From positions 1-64,000 of the forward strand of contig JANYAD010000214.1 of the NCBI GenBank assembly GCA_025355165.1: a DNA stretch of 64,000 bases, read 5' to 3'. How positions within the stretch are numbered: position 1 is the first letter of the stretch; each line of letters opens with the position of its first letter. Positions 18,472 to 26,516 of this stretch are shown piece after piece. The notes beneath the pieces are model-generated. The model made no database searches. It was not told the origin of the DNA and was given only the letters and a program-made list of their open reading frames with translations. Made by a program: the position numbers and the translations under genes. This DNA comes from Gammaproteobacteria bacterium (GTDB taxonomy: Bacteria > Pseudomonadota > Gammaproteobacteria > Steroidobacterales > Steroidobacteraceae).

Positions 18472-19659
18472 ATGACCTCAGTTCCACTTCCTCAGGCTGT
18501 CCCCGAAGACGTTGGGCTCTCTGGTGCCGGTCTCGCCCGCTTAGGAAACGTGATCCGCGCCGAGATCGCTCGCGGCCGTGTTCCCGGGGCGGTGGCGCTG
18601 GTCGCTCGGCGTGGCTGCGTCGCCTATTTCGAGCGCTTCGGCGTGCGCGACCCGGCGAGCGAAGCGCCCATGGCCGAGGACAGCATATTTCGAATCTATT
18701 CGATGACAAAACCCATCGTCTCGGTGGCGGCGATGATGTTGTGGGAGGAGGGTCGCTTTTTGCTCAGTGACCCGATAGGCAAATATCTGCCGGAACTCGC
18801 CCATCCGAAGGTGGCGGTGGCGCGCGGCGCGGAAATCGAGTTAGCGCCCGCTGAGCGCCCTATCACAATTCAGGACCTGCTGCGTCATACCTCAGGCCTC
18901 ACTTATGAGTTTCGAGGCAGCGGCCCCGTGCATAAAATGTATACGGCGGCGAGGATTTATGTCCGCGATCAGAGCAACGCCGATCAAGTAGCGACGTTGG
19001 GAAAAATGCCGCTGCTCGATCAGCCCGGCACGAAATGGGAGTACAGCCGCTCGACCGACGTCATTGGCCGCCTGATCGAGGTTTTGTCGGGTTCAACGCT
19101 CGGGGAGTATTTGCAGCGCCGCGTGCTGACTCCGCTGCGCATGGTCGACACCGCTTTTCACGTACCGCCGAATATGCTCGGCCGCCTTGCGGAGGCATTT
19201 TCGAAGGATCCCGACAGCGGCAACGGCGTGCAGTTGATCAATGTACGCGATGCCCCGAAGTTTCAATCCGGCGGCGGCGGTCTGGTTTCAACCGCTGCCG
19301 ATTATGCGCGTTTCCTGCAGATGCTGTTGAACGGCGGCCGACTCGATGCGGTGCGGCTGTTGAGCCGCAAGACCATCGAGCTGATGACCTCGGATCACCT
19401 CGGACCCATCACTGGCGCGTCCGATCTGCTCTTGCCGGGCTACGGATTTGGCTTAGGTTTCGCGGTACGCCTGCAACCGGGAATGGCGCCCGTGCCCGGC
19501 TCCGTCGGCCAGTATTTCTGGGGCGGCCTCGCCGGAACCACCTTTTGGGTCGACCCCAAGGAAGAACTCTTCGCGATCCTGCTCATTCAGGCACCCGGGC
19601 AGCGGGATTATTTCCGAAACTTGTTCCGCGACCTGGTTTACGCCGCGTTTGATGATTGA
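18472..19659 (+). CDS. serine hydrolase, class C beta-lactamase-related
   Basis: A 395-residue penicillin-binding-protein-fold hydrolase. The nucleophile motif S-x-x-K is S-M-T-K (IYSMTKPIVSVAAMM), the second motif Y-S-R appears in WEYSRSTDVIGRL, and a glycine-rich third element lies near FWGGLAGTTFWVDP. No signal peptide is visible, so it is probably cytoplasmic, like the EstB/LovD-type esterases of this fold rather than true beta-lactamases. AAGGA lies 7 nt before the ATG, 12 nt downstream of the RND gene, so it may be a passenger of that operon. Its 3' end overlaps aceK (convergent) by 22 nt. Confidence 0.9.
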   Translation: MTSVPLPQAVPEDVGLSGAGLARLGNVIRAEIARGRVPGAVALVARRGCVAYFERFGVRDPASEAPMAEDSIFRIYSMTKPIVSVAAMMLWEEGRFLLSDPIGKYLPELAHPKVAVARGAEIELAPAERPITIQDLLRHTSGLTYEFRGSGPVHKMYTAARIYVRDQSNADQVATLGKMPLLDQPGTKWEYSRSTDVIGRLIEVLSGSTLGEYLQRRVLTPLRMVDTAFHVPPNMLGRLAEAFSKDPDSGNGVQLINVRDAPKFQSGGGGLVSTAADYARFLQMLLNGGRLDAVRLLSRKTIELMTSDHLGPITGASDLLLPGYGFGLGFAVRLQPGMAPVPGSVGQYFWGGLAGTTFWVDPKEELFAILLIQAPGQRDYFRNLFRDLVYAAFDD

Positions 19660-21329
19660 GCGGTCAATGCCGCCGCCGCTGCCGGTGCGAGGGAGGCTTG
19701 GGCGCGCCACCACGCGGCTGTGAGCAAGCTTGCGTGGTGACGATTGAACACATCTTTCAAGGCCGGTGGAATGCAAAGAAACGGCAGCCATTGCTCTGGA
19801 AATACATCGCGTGGTCCGCAGTGAAACCACGGCTCAGCGCTCGCTTCTTCTTCTTCTGTGCGGGCACGGGGCAGATCCCGAAAAATGCAATCGGATACCA
19901 GGCACAGTTCATCGTAATCATAAAAAATGACGCGGCCGTGGCTGGTGACACCAAAGTTCTTCAGCAGCAGGTCTCCGGGGAACACGTCGCTCGCCGCCAG
20001 GTCGCGCAGCGCGTTGCCGTAATCGATAATCGCCGACTCGGCGGCAGCCGGCTCCGCTTCCCGCAGAAATAGATTGAGCGGGCGCAGGCGCCGCTCGATG
20101 TAGCAGAGCTCGATGATGAGATCATCGCCTTCGACGCGGCAGCTCTCGCTCGCCTCGCGCAGCAGTTCATCGGTCAACGCCGGCATGAAGCGAGCGCAAG
20201 GAAGTCTCAAGCGTTTGAATTCCTGAGCGTCCACCAGCCGGCCCGCCCGGTCGTGCCGGAACACGAACTGATAGCGCTCGATGACTTCGGTACGCGTCGT
20301 GGTTTTCGGCGCTCCGAATTTGTCGCGTATGACTTTGAACACCAAATCGTGGGAGGGCAAAGTGAAGACAATCATGACCAAACCGCGCTCGCCCGGCGCA
20401 TGCACAAAACTGTCGATCGAGCGCTCCAAATGGCGCTGCAGCGCGAAGAAGCGTTCCGTCTTGCCCTGTTTAGCGCGGCCCAGCACGGTGTAGAGCTCGT
20501 CAATGGGCTTGCTGGGCATTAAGGAGCGCAGCAGCGTGATCGCGGCGCTGACCACGGGCAGATCCACGTGAAAGTAACTTCGCGCATAACCAAAAAGCGA
20601 TCCGACCTGCGCCCGCGACAGCATGACCGCCTCGATTTGCACGTTCTTTTGCTGATGGGTGAAGGCGAGCACCAGCGGTGTAATCGCGCCGTCGCCGATT
20701 AGTCTACCGACGACGAATGCCTGCAGTCCCCGATAAAATATCGGTTCGATCAGCTCCACCGATTCGGGAGCGCCGCTCGGCCGTCCGGTCGCAAAAAAGC
20801 GGCCGATTTCCGCGCTGATGCGATGTACCGCGCCGTCCATGTCGCCTATGCCTGCTCCGAAGGGCAGGTCGCAGAGAATGTCGCGAACAGTCGTGGGCAT
20901 GGACCCGGCGAGATGGTAGACGCGCAGCGGGACCGACCCGGAGGCGCGGCCCGCGCCGGTGGCGCAAAACTCAACCTGCCGATTGACGCCGACCGTGCCG
21001 AACAAATCCCGCGTGACTGAATTGAAGAACGTGCTGTAAAAATCTCTATCCGGCCGGCACGCGACCTGCTTTTCATAGCTGCTTTTGATTTCGCTCCACA
21101 GGCTGACGTCGGTGCGGCGCGCTTGCAACTCGCTGCCAACCGCCGCGACACACTGTGCCACTCTCTGTTCATAGAGGTCGATGCGCTCTACGGCGTCGCA
21201 TTGCGCCGAATGCCAGTCCTCAGCGAGGAAATTCCTTGCAGCACGCCGGGTGATGCGTCCGAACTCCTCATTGTACAAGCGGAAGTGTTCGGCAATGTGG
21301 CCGGCCGCGGCGGCGAAGTGCGGATGCAT
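19638..21329 (-). CDS. aceK: isocitrate dehydrogenase kinase/phosphatase
   Basis: A 563-residue bifunctional enzyme that phosphorylates and dephosphorylates isocitrate dehydrogenase, diverting isocitrate into the glyoxylate shunt. Family blocks visible: FYSTFFNSVTRDLFGTVGVN, the kinase core LVMIVFTLPSHDLVFKVIRDKFGAPK with the ATP-binding lysine, YIERRLRPLNLFL, and the DYGNALRDLAASDVFPGDLLLKNFGV / RVIFYDYDEL catalytic region with Asp residues intact. Lies 15 nt downstream of aceA on the same strand, the normal aceA-aceK order. No malate synthase is in the window. Confidence 0.96.
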   Translation of the reverse strand: MHPHFAAAAGHIAEHFRLYNEEFGRITRRAARNFLAEDWHSAQCDAVERIDLYEQRVAQCVAAVGSELQARRTDVSLWSEIKSSYEKQVACRPDRDFYSTFFNSVTRDLFGTVGVNRQVEFCATGAGRASGSVPLRVYHLAGSMPTTVRDILCDLPFGAGIGDMDGAVHRISAEIGRFFATGRPSGAPESVELIEPIFYRGLQAFVVGRLIGDGAITPLVLAFTHQQKNVQIEAVMLSRAQVGSLFGYARSYFHVDLPVVSAAITLLRSLMPSKPIDELYTVLGRAKQGKTERFFALQRHLERSIDSFVHAPGERGLVMIVFTLPSHDLVFKVIRDKFGAPKTTTRTEVIERYQFVFRHDRAGRLVDAQEFKRLRLPCARFMPALTDELLREASESCRVEGDDLIIELCYIERRLRPLNLFLREAEPAAAESAIIDYGNALRDLAASDVFPGDLLLKNFGVTSHGRVIFYDYDELCLVSDCIFRDLPRARTEEEEASAEPWFHCGPRDVFPEQWLPFLCIPPALKDVFNRHHASLLTAAWWRAQASLAPAAAAALTAQSSNAA

Positions 21330-21344
21330 CGGTAGTCCTTCGCG

Positions 21345-22619
21345 TTAAGCAACTACTCGTGCGGCCGGCATTGAGGCAGGCGCGAATTGCTCGGTTTCAG
21401 TGCTGCCGGTCATGCCTAAGGTCGAGCTCTTGGCGCTAATCGCCGTTTGCACCGCATCGAAGTAACCGGTGCCAACGAATGCCTGATGTTTCGTGGCCCG
21501 ATAACCGTAGCGTTCCTGTCCGAACTCGCGTTGTTGTAACTGCGAATAACCGAGCATGCCGTCCGCGCGGTAAGAGCAGGCCAATTCAAACATGGACAAG
21601 TTCAGTGCATGCCAACCGGCAAGGGTGATGAATTGAAAGCGGTAGCCGAGCGCCGCCAGTTCCTCGCGCCATTGTTTCATTTCCGATGCGTTGAGTTTCG
21701 CCGCCCAGTTGAACGAGGGCGAGCAGTTGTAGGCGAGCAATTTGCCCGGAAATTGCCCATGGATGGCGGCCGCGAAGTGCCTCGCCTCGTCCATATCCGG
21801 CTTGGAGGTTTCGCACCAAAGCAGATCGCAAAAGGGCGAATACGAGAGGCCCCGCGCGATCGCTTGCTCGATCCCCGCCTTGACATAGAAAAATCCCTCG
21901 CTCGATCGCGCACCGGTCAGAAAGCATCGGTCGCGGGGGTCGTGATCGGTCAATAATAGATCCGCCGCATCGGCGTCGGTACGCGCGATGATGACCGTTG
22001 GCACGTCCATGACGTCGGCCGCCAATCTCGCGGCGACTAGCTTGTTTACCGCCTCAGCGGTCGACACCAACACCTTGCCACCTAAGTGGCCGCATTTTTT
22101 TGCCGACGACAGCTGGTCTTCAAAGTGCACCGCAGCTGCACCCGCACGTATCAGCGCCTTAGTCAGCTCAAAGGCGTTCAAGTTGCCGCCGAAGCCCGCT
22201 TCTGCATCGGCGATGATGGGCGCCATCCAGTCGATGGACGAGTTGCCTTCCATATGATGAATTTGGTCGGTACGCAGCAAGGCGTTATTGATGCGCTCGA
22301 CCATTTTCGGTACCGAGTCGACCGGATAGAGGCTCTGATCCGGATAAACCTCTCCGGCTGAGTTGGCATCGCCGGCCACTTGCCAGCCGGAGCAATAGAT
22401 GGCGTTAAGGCCCGCCTGAACACTTTGGATGGCCTGATTGCCCGTCATGCAACCGAGCCCGGATACCACCGATTCGCCATGCAGCAAGCGCCAGAATTTC
22501 TCGGCGCCCTGGCGTGCCAGAGAGTATTCGATTTTAACCGAGCCGCGCAGGCGTGCCGCCTCGGCACCGCTGTAGGGGCGTTGAACGCCGTACCATCGGT
22601 CATTTAGCTGTGCAGTCAT
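21345..22619 (-). CDS. aceA: isocitrate lyase
   Basis: A 424-residue glyoxylate shunt enzyme cleaving isocitrate to glyoxylate and succinate. The catalytic loop K-K-C-G-H is present ([14 protein letters not shown]), along with the substrate/Mg region [13 protein letters not shown] and the C-terminal [12 protein letters not shown] signature. Length fits the short gammaproteobacterial subfamily. A strong Shine-Dalgarno (GAGGAGACGC) precedes the ATG. Divergent from an XRE/DUF3612 regulator with a shared operator-like region, and followed by aceK. Together these allow growth on acetate or fatty acids, which also fits the acetate-producing phosphoketolase route upstream. Confidence 0.97.
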   Translation of the reverse strand: MTAQLNDRWYGVQRPYSGAEAARLRGSVKIEYSLARQGAEKFWRLLHGESVVSGLGCMTGNQAIQSVQAGLNAIYCSGWQVAGDANSAGEVYPDQSLYPVDSVPKMVERINNALLRTDQIHHMEGNSSIDWMAPIIADAEAGFGGNLNAFELTKALIRAGAAAVHFEDQLSSAKKCGHLGGKVLVSTAEAVNKLVAARLAADVMDVPTVIIARTDADAADLLLTDHDPRDRCFLTGARSSEGFFYVKAGIEQAIARGLSYSPFCDLLWCETSKPDMDEARHFAAAIHGQFPGKLLAYNCSPSFNWAAKLNASEMKQWREELAALGYRFQFITLAGWHALNLSMFELACSYRADGMLGYSQLQQREFGQERYGYRATKHQAFVGTGYFDAVQTAISAKSSTLGMTGSTETEQFAPASMPAARVVA

Positions 22620-22684
22620 TGCGTCTCCTCAGGCGTTCGCTTGATTGTTGGGATGAAGCCAGCATAGAGTGTTACTGATGCACA

Positions 22685-22713
22685 TTTATACAATAGAAAT
22701 TTCACAATGTGAA
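22685..22713 (-). promoter_or_regulatory. aceA promoter
   Basis: On the minus strand TTCACA (22708-22713) and TATAAA (22685-22690) are spaced by exactly 17 nt, a good sigma-70-type arrangement about 65 nt upstream of the aceA start. The -35 hexamer coincides with the middle half-site of the operator described at 22701-22720, so a bound regulator would block it. Confidence 0.45.
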
Positions 22714-22720
22714 TTTCACA
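22701..22720. promoter_or_regulatory. three alternating half-sites, likely operator of the DUF3612 regulator
   Basis: TTCACA-A-TGTGAA (22701-22713) and TGTGAA-T-TTCACA (22708-22720) are two perfect 13-bp palindromes sharing their central half-site, so the hexamer occurs three times in alternating orientation every 7 bp. It lies 7 nt before the regulator ATG at 22728 and over the -35 box of aceA, so occupancy could act on both genes. Confidence 0.5.
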
Positions 22721-22727
22721 GGGCGTC

Positions 22728-24200
22728 ATGGCAGGTCTGATCAGGCAGGGGCATTTTCTCGGTGCGAAATTACGTGCGCTGCGCAAGCGCAACGGCTTTA
22801 CCTTGGATGAGCTGTCAGCGCGCTGCATTCAAATGGATGCCGATGGCGCTCCCTCCGTGTCCTACTTGAGCATGGTGGAAACGGGCAAGCGGATGCCTTC
22901 GGCAGCCACGCTGGACATTTTGGCGGCAATCTTCAGCAAGCCAGCACGGTGGTTCCTCGATGAGAACACCGAGGCTGATGTCGCTCCGGCGCAGCGCGAG
23001 CGCGGCGGCTTGGAGGCCATGCCGCTCGAACCTGCCTTTCTATTCTCGCAAGAGTTGCTACAGAACGCATTGCCCGAACTTCTCACGCAGACCGGTACCA
23101 CCGGCCGTCAATTTGCACAATTGCTAATCCGAGTCTGGCAAGAAACGCGTCACAATAATTTCCCCGATATTGAAAGAGCGGCAGAGCAGTGCGGCCAGCG
23201 CCAGATGCCCTTGACGCTTGATGCCGTGCTGGAAATTTGCAAGCGCCATTCGTTGGACGTCGAATGGTTCGACGGGGATGGACACAAGCCAAGCGGTGCA
23301 CCGGTGCGTTCTCGCTTTGAAGCGCCGGGCACGGTGCTCATCAACAAGCGTCTGCGGCGGCAGGAAGAGCGGCTCAAATACGAGTTGGCATTCTTCATCG
23401 GCCACAAGATCCTTCATAACGGCGACGGCATGATCTCGCCGCACCGGGTCCAATCCGCCGAGGTCGAGTCGAGCGGTTCTGCCGCAGGCATGGGAGCGCA
23501 GGATGTGCTGCATGCCTGGCGGGATTTCGAATGCAGCTTTTTTGCCGGCGCGCTGTTGTGTCCACGCACTCCGTTTCGCCGTTTTTTAATTCGTGAAGCT
23601 CACAGTGTCGGCGCATGCCGCAAGGTCGGTGTAACGCCGGCGCTGGTCATGCGGCGCATGACGGCCGTTTCGCCCTACAGACATTGGCACTTTTTCGATG
23701 CGTATGCTCCCGGCTACTTGCGGGCGGTTTATCGAGGCAATGGAATCCCCCTTCCTTGGGGCAACATGAGCTTGGTGTCCGATCCATGTCCGCGATGGGC
23801 GGTGTTCCGCCTGCTGCACCAGACGAACGAAGCTGCGTCTGCGCAGAGGCCGAGATCGCAAATTTCGGTCATGGACGACGGTAAACGGGCGCGTCTCTAT
23901 TGTTGTCATTCGCTCCTCACGCGCGATGCCTTAGATGAATTGCATGTCCTGTCGGTGGGCGTGGATTTATTGCCCGCTTTGGACGCCCAAGGTTTTGCTG
24001 GCGAAGACATCGTGACCGCGGTCGCCGAGTCGTGCCGCCGCGGCGGCGGCGACGGCGTGATACCAGCCGAAGCAGCGGCTGCCATCCGTGCAGCCTCTCA
24101 GGTTCTCACCATCTCCTGGATCGCGGAGGCGCTCAACACCAAGGCGAGTGTCATCTGTCCGCGCAGCGGCGCATGTCCGAGGCACCCACCGTGCGCCTGA
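22728..24200 (+). CDS. XRE-family regulator with DUF3612, putative glyoxylate-shunt regulator
   Basis: A 490-residue protein. Residues about 10-65 form a Cro/CI-type helix-turn-helix (FLGAKLRALRKRNGFTLDEL...PSVSYLSMVETGKRMPSAATL). The middle contains an IrrE/ImmA-like stretch (RLKYELAFFIGHKILHNGDG) without a clear HExxH, and the C-terminal part carries the Cys-rich tail (ICPRSGACPRHPPC) common to ScfR/RamB/PrpR-type regulators of short-chain fatty acid metabolism. I recognise the whole as the DUF3612 group often found beside aceA. Divergent position suggests it controls aceA-aceK and itself through the 22701-22720 palindromes; the direction of control is unknown. Confidence 0.82.
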   Translation: MAGLIRQGHFLGAKLRALRKRNGFTLDELSARCIQMDADGAPSVSYLSMVETGKRMPSAATLDILAAIFSKPARWFLDENTEADVAPAQRERGGLEAMPLEPAFLFSQELLQNALPELLTQTGTTGRQFAQLLIRVWQETRHNNFPDIERAAEQCGQRQMPLTLDAVLEICKRHSLDVEWFDGDGHKPSGAPVRSRFEAPGTVLINKRLRRQEERLKYELAFFIGHKILHNGDGMISPHRVQSAEVESSGSAAGMGAQDVLHAWRDFECSFFAGALLCPRTPFRRFLIREAHSVGACRKVGVTPALVMRRMTAVSPYRHWHFFDAYAPGYLRAVYRGNGIPLPWGNMSLVSDPCPRWAVFRLLHQTNEAASAQRPRSQISVMDDGKRARLYCCHSLLTRDALDELHVLSVGVDLLPALDAQGFAGEDIVTAVAESCRRGGGDGVIPAEAAAAIRAASQVLTISWIAEALNTKASVICPRSGACPRHPPCA

Positions 24201-24207
24201 TGCGCAG

Positions 24208-25211
24208 CTAAGATCCTTCTACCGGAGCGTAGATTTCCGTTCGCACTTTCTCAGCCAATGTTGTGCTCGGATCATCGACGAAAGAGGAGAATATGGAGCC
24301 CTTGGCCACGTACCCGTGCGCTGCCAGGTACGCGCGCAGCTTCTCCTGCGTTTTCGGCAAGTTCTCGTACGCCCCGACATGCGTGGTCTTGAGTGCCTTG
24401 CCCGCGTAGCTTTGCACGGCACGGATCCCCTGCGACCCCGCGACATCGCCGCGATCCACCGGAATGCCGGCAGCGAAGGTGTAACTACCGCCGGTCATTT
24501 CACCCTCGATTCCTAACGGCGCTCCGTTTTGGTGAAGCTTGTTCTGGCCATGAATTTGCCGATTTGCGCAAAGGCTTCCGCATACGCCTTTCCAATGGCT
24601 GCCGGCGGCACCGATTCGTCCACGATCAAAATGGGGGCCGGCGTCAGGTTAACAGGCTGCGCCTCGAAACCTGCGATGTCCGCATTGGGCATGCCCTCGA
24701 GAAGGGACTTAAGCTTAGCGAGCCCGTTGGCGAAATCTTTGCCAAGCATTCCGTCCATGGTCAATCCAATATAATGGCCGATGGGATTGGCGCCCATGTC
24801 CAAATCCACCGCCCAGGTGGCGCGGGTCGCGCTCCCTTCGGGCGTGAATGTCACCCGTGATTTAGCCGTGCCCATATTCCCAAAATCCAGATCGCTGGCA
24901 ACGGACTGATTCGGCGTCGAGGCCGTAATGACTTGCGTCCCCGCGCCGACTTTGTCATTGCCCTTCCAAACCAGTTTGGCCCCCACCCCGTCTCGCGGAC
25001 CCTCCGTCACCTGCGTCATGTTTGGATCCAAGTCCTGCCACGGCGACCATTTTGGAAACAGCACAAAGGAATTGACGGTCGCATACACCAGACTTGCGGG
25101 CCGATCAATGGTGACGGAACGCTGCACATGCGCGTGCCGCGGCAACAGCAGTCCCACCACGGCGACCAAGATCACGATGGAGATCACCGTAATTATTATT
25201 TTTTTGCCCAT
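24208..25211 (-). pseudogene. SRPBCC + GyrI-like two-domain protein, broken by a one-base frameshift
   Basis: The first part (start 25211, SD GGGGAG) encodes a membrane anchor (residues 5-22), an SRPBCC/polyketide-cyclase domain (about 30-170) and the beginning of a GyrI/AraC effector-binding domain, then stops at 24513. Reading from about 24545 in the next frame gives QNKLHQNGAPLGIEGEMTGG and continues (YTFAAGIPVDRGD...EIYAP) as the rest of the GyrI domain to 24208. Restoring one base near ATGGC|CAG (24544-24549) yields one continuous protein of about 333 residues, the usual length of this fusion. Either a real inactivation or a one-base assembly error. Confidence 0.8.
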
Positions 25212-25364
25212 CTGACTCTCCCCTTGAATAACACAAGTGCCATCCGAGAATGCTACAAGCTAAGCTCTATTCATTATGTCGAACCGGATTTCGATGTGAT
25301 GAAATACCGAGGTGAAATTTTTGCCCCAGCTTTTTAAAGATGTTTCCAATAAGCGGATTTTTAA

Positions 25365-26507
25365 ATGCGAATAATCAACATATTACGAGATGTTTCTACT
25401 CTAATTTGTATGATCTCACTGGTCGCAGGCTGTGGGAAATCCGGGGGCGCTGGACAAGCCCCGCCACCTCCGCAAGTGAGTGTGGCGCAAGTGCTGGAGA
25501 AGCGGGTCAAGGACTGGGACGAATTCACAGGTCGGATGCAGGCGGTGGAAACGGTGGAGATACGCCCACGGGTTTCAGGCTATATCGACAAGGTTGCTTT
25601 CACCGAGGGAAGCCTCGTCAAGCGCGGCACACTGTTGTTCGTCATCGATCCCAGGCCCTATCAGGCTGAATACAATCGAGCCGCGGCGGAGCTGAAGCGA
25701 TTCACGACCGCTCTGGACTTGGGACGCACCGAGTTGGTGCGCGTGCAGCGCTTGAAAGAAAGCGGCGCCGTGTCCGAGGAAGAATTAGACGAGCGTAAGA
25801 GTGCGGTCGCGCAGTCGCAAGCGAACGTCTCAGGCTCGCAAGCGGCGCTGGAAGCGGCCGCGCTCAACCTGAGTTTCACAAAGGTCTCCAGCCCCATCGA
25901 TGGGCGGGTCAGCCGCGCCGAAGTGACACGCGGCAATCTGGTCACAGGCGGCAACAACGGCGGGACGCTGCTCTCCTCAGTGGTGTCGATGGATCCGATC
26001 TACATCTACTTCGATGCGGATGAACAAAGCTACTTACGCTATTCCCAGAACTCGCATGAGTCGGGTAAACCGGTGCAAGTGGGGCTCGCCAACGAGGAGG
26101 GCTTCCCCCATCCAGGGACTCTGGATTTCGTCGACAATCAATTGAATCCGCAGACCGGCACGATCCGCGCGCGCGCTGTGCTGCAGAATAAGGATGGACA
26201 ATTCACACCCGGACTGTTCGCGCGCGTGCAACTGCTCGGTAGCGCCGAGTATTCCGCGATTTTGATCGACGATCGCGCGGTCAGCACCGACCAGAGTCAG
26301 AAATACGTGCTGGTGCTGGGAGCCAATAATCAAATCGAATATCGCAAGGTCAAACTCGGACGAGTGCTCGACGGGCTGCGTGTGGTGCGTGAAGGCTTAA
26401 AGGCGGGCGATGTCATCGTTGTAAACGGAGCGCAGCGCGTGCATCCGGGAATCACCGTGACTGCCCAGAAAGTGAGCATGGGCATGGCTTCGCCTACAGC
26501 GCCCTAA
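25365..26507 (+). CDS. RND efflux periplasmic adaptor, MexE/AcrA type lipoprotein
   Basis: A 380-residue membrane fusion protein with a signal ending in the lipobox V-A-G-C. The standard order is clear: lipoyl half (TVEIRPRVSGYIDKVAFTEG), alpha-hairpin (ELVRVQRLKESGAVSEEELD to the ALEAAALNLSFTKV helix), second lipoyl half (SPIDGRVSRAEVTRGNLV), then beta-barrel and membrane-proximal domains. It lies 9 nt before the broken pump gene and heads a second RND operon, divergent from the SRPBCC gene across a low-GC 153-bp gap. Confidence 0.94.
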   Translation: MRIINILRDVSTLICMISLVAGCGKSGGAGQAPPPPQVSVAQVLEKRVKDWDEFTGRMQAVETVEIRPRVSGYIDKVAFTEGSLVKRGTLLFVIDPRPYQAEYNRAAAELKRFTTALDLGRTELVRVQRLKESGAVSEEELDERKSAVAQSQANVSGSQAALEAAALNLSFTKVSSPIDGRVSRAEVTRGNLVTGGNNGGTLLSSVVSMDPIYIYFDADEQSYLRYSQNSHESGKPVQVGLANEEGFPHPGTLDFVDNQLNPQTGTIRARAVLQNKDGQFTPGLFARVQLLGSAEYSAILIDDRAVSTDQSQKYVLVLGANNQIEYRKVKLGRVLDGLRVVREGLKAGDVIVVNGAQRVHPGITVTAQKVSMGMASPTAP

Positions 26508-26516
26508 AGGATCGCG

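Noticed and set aside
23400-23420. IrrE/ImmA-like peptidase site in the DUF3612 regulator (AFFIGHKILHNGDG).
   Set aside because: The HExxH zinc motif is absent, so no peptidase activity is claimed.
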